Origin: Actinomycetota bacterium | Lineage (GTDB): Bacteria > Actinomycetota > Thermoleophilia > UBA2241 | Reading direction: 5' to 3' | NCBI GenBank assembly: GCA_026392265.1 | Contig: JAPLCL010000164.1 | Span: forward strand, 1-6,280 | DNA length: 6,280 nucleotides | Shown here: positions 1-5,071 of the stretch, piece by piece | Layout: each line of letters starts with the position of its first letter | Position numbering within the stretch: position 1 is the stretch's first letter | The notes under the pieces: model-generated | The model's input: only the letters and a program-made list of their open reading frames with translations | Databases searched by the model: none | Told to the model about the DNA's origin: nothing | Made by a program: the position numbers and the translations under genes

Positions 1-225
1 GACGGCGCGCCGCGGATCGACGCCGGCAAGGGCTTCTACGTCATCACCGCGGAAGCAGAGGAGCGCACCTTCGCCGGCCATGACATCGCAGGGACGCTCA
101 TGCGCGGCTTGGCCTGGCTGAAGATGGACCTGCGCGGCGAGTTGATCGCCGTCGACGTCACAGAGGCGCACGATTGGGAGAGCCGCGAGGATCTCGTCCG
201 AGCCGCAAGGGGACTCATCACCTGA
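1..225 (+). CDS. C-terminal end of an unidentified protein (5' partial)
   Basis: An open frame enters at base 1 and ends at TGA 223-225, leaving 74 residues. Codon third positions are mostly G or C, as in the confident genes downstream, which supports this frame over the short antisense frame across the same bases. The visible part is a small soluble stretch with no membrane segment and no cysteines. It contains GFYVITAEAEERTFAGHD, then a hydrophobic Leu/Met/Trp-rich segment, and ends in a charged helix-like tail (SREDLVRAARGLIT). I do not recognise the family and assign no function. The stop lies 40 bp before the next start, and that gene appears to have its own promoter, so an operon link is uncertain. 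The gene starts outside the window. Confidence 0.6.
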   Translation, partial: DGAPRIDAGKGFYVITAEAEERTFAGHDIAGTLMRGLAWLKMDLRGELIAVDVTEAHDWESREDLVRAARGLIT

Positions 226-250
226 CGTCATGAGCCCACAGGCCTGCGTC

Positions 251-259
251 TGCTAGACT
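251..259 (+). promoter_or_regulatory. candidate extended -10 promoter for a leaderless transcript
   Basis: TGCTAGACT reads as an extended -10 element (TGn followed by TAGACT, a TAnnnT match). Six bases separate it from the ATG at 266, so transcription would begin at or next to the A of the start codon. No Shine-Dalgarno sequence precedes that ATG, which fits a leaderless message. No good -35 box is visible about 17 bp upstream. The motif is short and could occur by chance. Confidence 0.4.
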
Positions 260-265
260 CCGGCG

Positions 266-1150
266 ATGGACTTGACCGCCCTCATCGCGGAACGCCCGCT
301 GCTGCTGGACGGCGGCCTCGGCTTGGCACTCATGGTCCGCGGTTTCAGAGCCGGCGAGTGCCCCGAGGAGTGGAACGTCTCGCACGCCGCCGACGTGGAG
401 GACATCCATCGCGCCTTCTTCGCGGCGGGCTCCGACATCGTGAACACCAACAGCTTCGGTGGCACCGGGCTGCGCCTGGAGGCGCACGGCATGGCGGCTC
501 GCGCGGTCGAGCTGAACGAGGCGGCCGCCCGTATCGCGGTCGCGCTGCGCGACCGCGAGTTCCCCGGCCGCTTCGTGGCCGGTGACATCGGCCCGTGCGG
601 CAAGATGGTCAAGCCCATGGGGGACGCCGACCCCGAAGCCCTGCGCGCCTCCTTCACCGAGCAGGCCGAGGCGCTGATCCGTGGAGGGGTCGACCTTCTC
701 AACATCGAGACCATGTTCGATCTTACCGAGGCGCGCATCGCCGTGGAGGCGGTCGTATCGGCCGCCGCCGGCCGGCCGGTGCTGGCCAGCATGGCTTTCA
801 AGCCGGCCGCCCGGGGCTTTCGCACCATGATGGGCGTGGATCCCGCCTCGGCGGTGGCCGCCCTCAAAGAGGCCGGCGCGGTGCTGGTCGGCTGCAACTG
901 CGAGATCAGTGCCGAACCCATGGCCGAGCTTGTCCCCATCCTCGCCGCGCTCAACGGCGGCGTCACCTGCGCGCAGCCAAACGCCGGCCAGCCTCGCCTC
1001 GAAGACGGGCAAACGGTCTACGGCGAGACTCCCGAGCACTTCGCCGCCGTGGTCGGCGGCTATCCCGCGCTGGGCGCCGGCATCGTCGGCGGGTGCTGCG
1101 GCACGCCGCCCGAGTCCATCGCCGCCCTGGCCGCCGCGCTCGGCCGCTGA
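266..1150 (+). CDS. Homocysteine S-methyltransferase domain protein (MetH N-terminal/BHMT-like)
   Basis: The 294-residue product matches the zinc-dependent homocysteine S-methyltransferase family, which moves a methyl group onto homocysteine thiolate to make methionine in the cytoplasm. The features visible are the N-terminal strand-turn DGGLG at residues 15-19 (usually DGAMGT), TNSFGG at 61-66, GCNC with the zinc ligand Cys212, and GGCCGT near the C-terminus with Cys277 and Cys278. All three zinc-ligand cysteines are therefore present. The length fits a single TIM-barrel domain. There is no cobalamin, folate or reactivation domain, so this is not full-length MetH. The methyl donor (methyl-corrinoid protein, S-methylmethionine or another) cannot be read from the sequence. 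The Thr usually found in DGAMGT is Leu20, a mild deviation. The ATG start has no SD but sits 6 bp after a -10-like element. A hairpin follows the stop, so it is probably transcribed separately from rex. Confidence 0.88.
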   Translation: MDLTALIAERPLLLDGGLGLALMVRGFRAGECPEEWNVSHAADVEDIHRAFFAAGSDIVNTNSFGGTGLRLEAHGMAARAVELNEAAARIAVALRDREFPGRFVAGDIGPCGKMVKPMGDADPEALRASFTEQAEALIRGGVDLLNIETMFDLTEARIAVEAVVSAAAGRPVLASMAFKPAARGFRTMMGVDPASAVAALKEAGAVLVGCNCEISAEPMAELVPILAALNGGVTCAQPNAGQPRLEDGQTVYGETPEHFAAVVGGYPALGAGIVGGCCGTPPESIAALAAALGR

Positions 1151-1163
1151 CACCTTCGCGCTT

Positions 1164-1184
1164 CCGCGGCAGCGTCAGCCGCGG
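1164..1184 (+). terminator. GC-rich hairpin after the methyltransferase gene, possible terminator
   Basis: CCGCGGC (1164-1170) and GCCGCGG (1178-1184) form a perfect 7-bp stem with a 7-base loop, starting 14 bases after the methyltransferase stop. It is followed only by CTTTC, so the T tract is poor for a classical intrinsic terminator. Its place just before the rex promoter supports a terminator role, but GC-rich inverted repeats arise easily in this DNA. Confidence 0.35.
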
Positions 1185-1201
1185 CTTTCGCCGCCGAGAG
1201 C

Positions 1202-1229
1202 TTGACATTCGCCTCACTGTGAATAGAAT
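1202..1229 (+). promoter_or_regulatory. rex promoter (sigma-70 type)
   Basis: TTGACA (1202-1207) is a perfect -35 box. TAGAAT (1224-1229) is a -10 box with one mismatch to TATAAT. The spacer is 16 bp. Transcription would start near 1236, giving a leader of about 22 bases that contains the rex Shine-Dalgarno sequence. The -10 box lies wholly inside the Rex operator, so bound Rex should block polymerase. Confidence 0.82.
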
Positions 1230-1235
1230 CACAGT
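1216..1235 (+). promoter_or_regulatory. Rex operator upstream of rex (autoregulation)
   Basis: ACTGTGAATAGAATCACAGT has perfect 7-bp inverted arms (ACTGTGA/TCACAGT) around a 6-base centre. It matches the known Rex consensus TTGTGAAnnnnTTCACAA at every core position except one (A for T at position 12 of the 18-mer), besides the two outermost bases. It overlaps the -10 box of the rex promoter, which implies NADH-responsive negative autoregulation. Confidence 0.85.
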
Positions 1236-1247
1236 TGCAGGAACCGT

Positions 1248-1254
1248 GGGAGGA
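1248..1254 (+). promoter_or_regulatory. Ribosome binding site deciding the rex TTG start
   Basis: GGGAGGA contains the strong SD core GGAGG (1249-1253), four bases before TTG at 1258. This is the only good SD here and it lies just downstream of the predicted transcription start. It favours TTG over the in-frame ATGs at 1282 and 1303, which lack an SD. Confidence 0.7.
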
Positions 1255-1257
1255 TCC

Positions 1258-1941
1258 TTGAGCGACCAAGTGGAAGCAGCAATGCGCAGCGAAGCGCCGC
1301 AGATGCGTGCCGACAAGCACGTCTCACTGCAGACGGTGGAGCGGCTCAGCGCCTATCGCAGGGTGCTCGAGGAGCTCGACCGCGACGGTGTGGAGTACAT
1401 CCACTCACAGCAGTTCGCTGGGCTCGTCGGCGTGACGCCGGCGCAGCTCCGCCGCGATCTTTCGAGCTTCGGCACCTTCGGCAACATCTCCCGCGGCTAC
1501 AACGTCTACCAGATGGGCCGCACGATGAGTCGCATCATGGGCACGGACTCGACACAGTCGGTGGCGCTCTTCGGCGTCGGCGACCTGGGCCGCGCTCTGC
1601 TCTCGTATCGCGGCTTCGAGGAGCGCGGCTTTCACATCGCGGTGGCCTTCGACGTCGACCAGGACAAGGTCGGGCGCGTGTTCGCCGGGCGGCGCTGCTA
1701 CGCGCTCGAGGAGCTTGCCACCGTGCTTCCCGAGTACGAGGTGCGCATGGCCGTCCTCGCCTCGCGCCCCGAGGGCCTGCAGGCGCTGGCCGACCGCGTC
1801 GCCGCGGCGGGCGTCCATGCGATCCTCAATTTCGTGCCCAAGCGGGTGACACCGCCGGAGGGCTGCTTCGTAGAAAACACCGACATCTCCGCGAAGCTCG
1901 AGAAGCTCTCGTTTCTGGCCCATGCGCAGGCGACCGTATGA
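1258..1941 (+). CDS. rex: Redox-sensing transcriptional repressor Rex
   Basis: The 227-residue product is a Rex repressor. This cytoplasmic homodimer binds its operators when NAD+ dominates and releases them when NADH rises, controlling fermentative and redox-balancing genes. Residues about 20-80 form the winged-helix DNA-binding domain, with recognition helix TPAQLRRDLSSFG at 60-72 and the family's FG..(S)RGYNV turn at 74-83. A Rossmann fold follows, with the dinucleotide-binding GVGDLGRALL at 106-115, AVAFDVD in the next strands and ILNFVPKRV near the C-terminus. The length is normal for the family. The frame stays open far upstream, but family similarity begins only near residue 20, and the SD, promoter and operator place the start at TTG 1258. 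Operators lie before this gene and after it, in front of the hydrogenase operon, so Rex probably controls both. Confidence 0.95.
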   Translation: MSDQVEAAMRSEAPQMRADKHVSLQTVERLSAYRRVLEELDRDGVEYIHSQQFAGLVGVTPAQLRRDLSSFGTFGNISRGYNVYQMGRTMSRIMGTDSTQSVALFGVGDLGRALLSYRGFEERGFHIAVAFDVDQDKVGRVFAGRRCYALEELATVLPEYEVRMAVLASRPEGLQALADRVAAAGVHAILNFVPKRVTPPEGCFVENTDISAKLEKLSFLAHAQATV

Positions 1942-1991
1942 AGCGCGTGCGCTCAAGTGACGGGTCAGGGAGCAGTGTTTTTTTGGACAAT

Positions 1992-2025
1992 ACTGTGAAC
2001 GTATTCACTGTGAACGCAGTAACTA
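1992..2025 (+). promoter_or_regulatory. Tandem Rex operator upstream of the hydrogenase operon
   Basis: The strong site is CTGTGAACGTATTCACTG (1993-2010), with perfect GTGAA/TTCAC arms around CGTA, and it matches the Rex core at all but one position. The 10-mer ACTGTGAACG occurs at 1992-2001 and again at 2007-2016, exactly 15 bp apart. The second copy starts a weaker overlapping site (2008-2025) whose right arm, GTAACTA, is degenerate. The overlap creates the 11-bp palindrome TTCACTGTGAA (2004-2014). A run of seven T (1978-1984) followed by a TTGGAC -35-like hexamer lies upstream, but I cannot place a convincing -10 box. The element lies 54 bp before the response regulator start and presumably makes that operon NADH-inducible. 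Confidence 0.82.
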
Positions 2026-2065
2026 AACGGCTCGTTCCGGGCTCCCCCGGTGAAGCCGGCGACTC

Positions 2066-2072
2066 AAGGAGG
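2066..2072 (+). promoter_or_regulatory. Shine-Dalgarno fixing the response regulator start
   Basis: AAGGAGG is a near-perfect SD located 6 bases before ATG 2079. It settles that start against the in-frame ATG at 1938, which overlaps the rex stop and would translate through the Rex operator. Confidence 0.85.
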
Positions 2073-2078
2073 AGCGAC

Positions 2079-2522
2079 ATGAAGGGCAAGAACATTCTGC
2101 TGGTGGACGACGACCGCGATCTCGTAGAGACGACGAAGACGTTCCTGGAAGCGCGCGGCTACACCGTGGCCACCGCGCACAGCGGCAGCGAGGCGCGCGA
2201 CGAACTGAAGCGCAAGCGCCCCGACCTCGCGGTGCTCGACATCATGATGGATTACGACACCGACGGCTTCAACTTGGCCCACACGATCAAGAACGACCCT
2301 GAGACCGTACGTATCCCCGTGATCATCGTGAGCGGATTCACCAAGGAGCTCGAGACCAAGACCCACATCTTCGAGCCGATGATGTATCGCGATTGGCCGG
2401 CCGCCAAGTTCTTCGAGAAGCCGGTCAAGCTCGGTACCCTCGCCGACGCTATTGCCGAGCTGCTGGCCGGCGCCGAGGTCTCCGTGGACGCGCCCCAGCC
2501 GGCCGCCGACGACCAGGTGTGA
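2079..2522 (+). CDS. Single-domain response regulator (receiver only) heading the hydrogenase operon
   Basis: The 147-residue product is a CheY-like receiver domain with no DNA-binding or enzymatic output domain. The acidic pocket DDD is at residues 10-12, the predicted phospho-acceptor is Asp54 in LAVLDIMMD, the switch Ser85 lies in IIVSGF, and the conserved Lys-Pro pair is Lys114-Pro115 in FFEKP. The last 20 or so residues are an Ala/Pro/Asp-rich tail. An insertion-like stretch (YDTDGFNLAHTIKND, then the segment up to residue 107) differs from plain CheY. From memory, it resembles stand-alone receivers seen beside [FeFe]-hydrogenase operons. It is the first gene after the tandem Rex operator and its stop lies 2 bases before the hydC start, so it is probably co-transcribed and coupled. 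Its partner kinase and its target are not visible. A role in hydrogenase signalling is inferred from context only. Confidence 0.92.
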   Translation: MKGKNILLVDDDRDLVETTKTFLEARGYTVATAHSGSEARDELKRKRPDLAVLDIMMDYDTDGFNLAHTIKNDPETVRIPVIIVSGFTKELETKTHIFEPMMYRDWPAAKFFEKPVKLGTLADAIAELLAGAEVSVDAPQPAADDQV

Positions 2523-2524
2523 TC

Positions 2525-2995
2525 GTGACTCCCGTCGACGAGATCATCAGCGCCCGCGGCGAGCTCACGCGCGAGCAGCTCATCCCGCTGCTGCAGGACA
2601 TCCAGGAGCATGAGGGGTTCGTCTCGCCGGCGGCCATGGTGGCCGTGGCCAACGCGCTGCAGACGCCGGTCAGCCGCGTCTTCGGCGTCGCCACCTTCTA
2701 CAACCAGTTCCGTTTCGCGCCGCTGGGCGAGCACGTGATCGAGGTCTGCCGCGGCACCGCCTGCCACGTGAAGCAGAGCCTGACCCTGGCGCAGCACCTG
2801 CAGCGACGCTTGAAGCTGCGCCCGGACGGTAACGCGGCCGACGGCCGCTACACCGTCGTGACCGTCGCCTGCCTCGGCGCCTGCTCTATCGCGCCGGTCA
2901 TCAAGCTGGACGGCGAGTTCTACGGCCATCTGACCGTGGAGAAGCTGAACGCCCTGTTGGACGAGGTCGAGTCGGGCGCCGCAGCGGCGGCCTGA
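2525..2995 (+). CDS. hydC: NADH-linked [FeFe]-hydrogenase subunit HydC (NuoE-like, thioredoxin-fold [2Fe-2S])
   Basis: The 156-residue product is a NuoE/HydC/HndA-family subunit carrying one [2Fe-2S] cluster in a thioredoxin-like fold. It partners the FMN subunit encoded next. The N-terminal helical part includes LLQDIQEHEGFVSPAAM and the family hallmark GVATFYNQFRF. The cluster ligands are Cys75-x4-Cys80 (CRGTAC) and Cys116-x3-Cys120 (CLGAC), all present. The C-terminal VIKLDGEFYGHLT is also typical. The length is usual for the family. Two GTG starts are possible. GTG 2519 overlaps the response regulator stop by four bases. GTG 2525 has an AGG seven bases upstream and is preferred, though weakly. 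Tight linkage to the upstream gene suggests translational coupling. The protein could be named nuoE-like, but the adjacent HydB and HydA make HydC the better name. Confidence 0.93.
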   Translation: MTPVDEIISARGELTREQLIPLLQDIQEHEGFVSPAAMVAVANALQTPVSRVFGVATFYNQFRFAPLGEHVIEVCRGTACHVKQSLTLAQHLQRRLKLRPDGNAADGRYTVVTVACLGACSIAPVIKLDGEFYGHLTVEKLNALLDEVESGAAAAA

Positions 2996-3065
2996 CAAGG
3001 CCGCCGAGGGTGCCCGCCCGGAAAGAAGCAACGTGAGTCACCTGCGACAGAGAAACGAGACCGCC

Positions 3066-5060
3066 ATGAACGACAGCCAGCTCGTGACGCCGTGCTGCCA
3101 CGAGTGCCGGCACACGCCGTCCGCGCCGTGCGCGGACCTGCTCGAGTGCATCGACCACGGCTCCGTGTGCCACGATGACGACGCCTGCCGTGAGGAGCGC
3201 GCCGCGCGCCGCGCCCGCGCCCTGCGCGGCGGCGACGGCATGGTGCTCTACGTCGGCGCCGGTACCTGCGGGCGCGCCAACGGCGCCCTGACCGTGATCG
3301 CCAAGGCCAGGGAGTACTTTGCTCACCACGGCCTTGTCGTCCCCATCATCGAGACCGGCTGCGTGGGCTACTGCCAGCGCGAGGTCTTCGTCGACCTCGT
3401 CACCGCCGACGGCGTGCGCCTGAGCTACTGCGACCTCGGCCCCGACACGGTCGACGAGTTTCTGCGCGCCGTGTTCGGAGAGGGCGAGCTGCGCAACCGC
3501 TTTCTCCTGGGCCGCTACGACGATCCGGACGACCTGTACCGGGGCGTCCCCCCGCTGGCCCAGACGCCGTTCTTCGCCCGCCAGGTCAAGGTCGTGCTCG
3601 AGAACTGCGGCGTGGTGGACCCGGCGTCGCTGGACTCCGCCCTCGCCGCCGGCGGCTTTCGCGCCGCCGTGAAGGCGCTCACGACGATGACGCCGGTCGA
3701 AGTGTGCGACGAGGTGACGGCCGCCGGCCTTCGCGGCCGCGGCGGCGCGGGCTTCCCGACCGGGCAGAAGTGGCGCATCGCCTTGAAGGAAGCGCGCGCC
3801 CAGAAGTACCTGATCTGCAACGCCGACGAAGGCGACCCCGGCGCCTTCATGGACCGCGCCGTCCTGGAGAGCGATCCCTTCCGCGTGATCGAGGGCATGC
3901 TCATCGCGGCCTACGCCATCGGCGCGACCAAGGGCTACGTGTACTGCCGCGCCGAGTACCCGCTGGCCATCGAGCGCCTCCGCGAGGCGATCTTCCAGTG
4001 TCGCGCCGCGGGTCTGCTGGGCAGGAACATCCTCGGCAGCCTCGTCGACTTCGACATCACCATCAAGCAGGGCGCCGGCGCCTTCGTCTGCGGCGAGGAG
4101 ACGGCGATCCTGGCGAGCATCGAGGGCGGGCGCGGCATGCCGCGCCCGCGCCCGCCCTACCCGGCGGTCGCCGGCCTGCACGGCAAGCCCACCGTTCTGA
4201 ACAACGTGGAGACGCTGGCTAACGTGCCGCCGCTCGTGGGTCGCGGCGCAGCATGGTTCAACGACCTGGGGAGCGGCGACGCGGCCGGCACCAAGGTCTT
4301 CGCGCTCAGCGGCCGCGTGCGCAACACCGGCCTCGTCGAAGTGCCGGTCGGCGTCCCGCTGCGTGAGATCGTCTACGACATCGGCGGCGGCGCTCCGGCC
4401 GGCCACGCGATCAAGGCGGTCCAGATCGGCGGCCCCAGCGGCGGCTGCATCCCGGACGACCTGCTGGACGTGTCCACCGACTACGGCACGCTGCAGGAGC
4501 TGGGCGCGATGATGGGCTCCGGCGGTATGGTCGTGATGGACGAGCGCACCTGCATGGTCGACGTGGCCAAGTTCTTCATGGAGTTCATCCGCGCCGAGAG
4601 CTGCGGTAAGTGCACTCCCTGCCGCGAGGGTACGACGCGCATGCACGAGATCCTCGTGGAGCTCACGGAGCGTCCCATCGGCGAGCCGCTGCGGCGCCTC
4701 GAGCGCTTCCGCGGCATCCTGCATCTCGAGGAACTGGCCGAGACCGTCAAAGAGACGTCACTGTGCGGCTTGGGTCAGTCCGCCGCCAATCCCGTGCTCA
4801 GCACGCTGCGCTTCTTCCGCGACGAGTACGAGGCTCACATCATGGAGGGCCGCTGCCCCGCGGGCGTGTGCCAGGGGCTGCGCGTCTACGACATCGACCC
4901 GGGGCTCTGCACGGGCTGCACGCTGTGCGCCAAGAACTGCCCCAGCGACGCCATCATCGGCAAGCGGAAGTTCGCGCACGCCATCATCGTCGACCGTTGT
5001 AGCGGCTGTGGCGCCTGCGCCGACGCGTGCCCCAAACAGGCCGTTCTGGCCGTCGCCTGA
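3066..5060 (+). CDS. hydB: NAD(H)/FMN subunit HydB of an [FeFe]-hydrogenase (NuoF-like, with extra iron-sulfur domains)
   Basis: This 664-residue protein is the flavin subunit that exchanges electrons between NAD(H) and the iron-sulfur chain of a HydABC hydrogenase. In order it has: a Cys-rich N-terminal extension (seven Cys in residues 10-41); a thioredoxin-like domain with Cys68 (GTCG) and Cys99-x3-Cys103 (GCVGYC); the NuoF core with GLRGRGGAGFPTG at 221-233, NADEGDPGAF from 252 and GAGAFVCGEETA from 336 for NADH/FMN binding; an SLBB-like segment with GGPSGGC near 455; the [4Fe-4S] site Cys513/516/519 plus Cys567; CPAGVC at 597-602; and a C-terminal two-cluster ferredoxin domain (Cys615/618/621/625 and 645/648/651/655). 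ATG 3066 is preferred, with a weak GAGA 5 bases upstream. GTG 3033 in frame would add 11 residues. The stop is 11 bp before hydA, consistent with one operon. Confidence 0.95.
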   Translation: MNDSQLVTPCCHECRHTPSAPCADLLECIDHGSVCHDDDACREERAARRARALRGGDGMVLYVGAGTCGRANGALTVIAKAREYFAHHGLVVPIIETGCVGYCQREVFVDLVTADGVRLSYCDLGPDTVDEFLRAVFGEGELRNRFLLGRYDDPDDLYRGVPPLAQTPFFARQVKVVLENCGVVDPASLDSALAAGGFRAAVKALTTMTPVEVCDEVTAAGLRGRGGAGFPTGQKWRIALKEARAQKYLICNADEGDPGAFMDRAVLESDPFRVIEGMLIAAYAIGATKGYVYCRAEYPLAIERLREAIFQCRAAGLLGRNILGSLVDFDITIKQGAGAFVCGEETAILASIEGGRGMPRPRPPYPAVAGLHGKPTVLNNVETLANVPPLVGRGAAWFNDLGSGDAAGTKVFALSGRVRNTGLVEVPVGVPLREIVYDIGGGAPAGHAIKAVQIGGPSGGCIPDDLLDVSTDYGTLQELGAMMGSGGMVVMDERTCMVDVAKFFMEFIRAESCGKCTPCREGTTRMHEILVELTERPIGEPLRRLERFRGILHLEELAETVKETSLCGLGQSAANPVLSTLRFFRDEYEAHIMEGRCPAGVCQGLRVYDIDPGLCTGCTLCAKNCPSDAIIGKRKFAHAIIVDRCSGCGACADACPKQAVLAVA

Positions 5061-5071
5061 GAGGACCCATC

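Noticed and set aside
218..1153. 311-residue antisense open frame opposite the methyltransferase
   Set aside because: It is a shadow frame; the + strand has the conserved GCNC and GGCCGT zinc motifs.
595..1257. Upstream extension of the rex frame
   Set aside because: It overlaps the methyltransferase gene, is Arg-rich nonsense, and crosses the rex promoter and operator; TTG 1258 has the SD.
1951..1984. Possible rex terminator before the T7 run
   Set aside because: Only a 4-bp GCTC/GAGC stem with a long loop precedes the T run, too weak for an intrinsic terminator; the T run may instead belong to the promoter region.
1938..2078. N-terminal extension of the response regulator starting at ATG 1938
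   Set aside because: It would translate through the T run and the Rex operator and has no receiver similarity; the strong SD at 2066-2072 sets the start at 2079.
2901..4724. 607-residue antisense open frame across hydC/hydB
   Set aside because: It mirrors hydB in GC-rich DNA, its translation is Ala/Gly/Val/Asp/His-rich with no recognisable motif, and the + strand carries unmistakable NuoF motifs.
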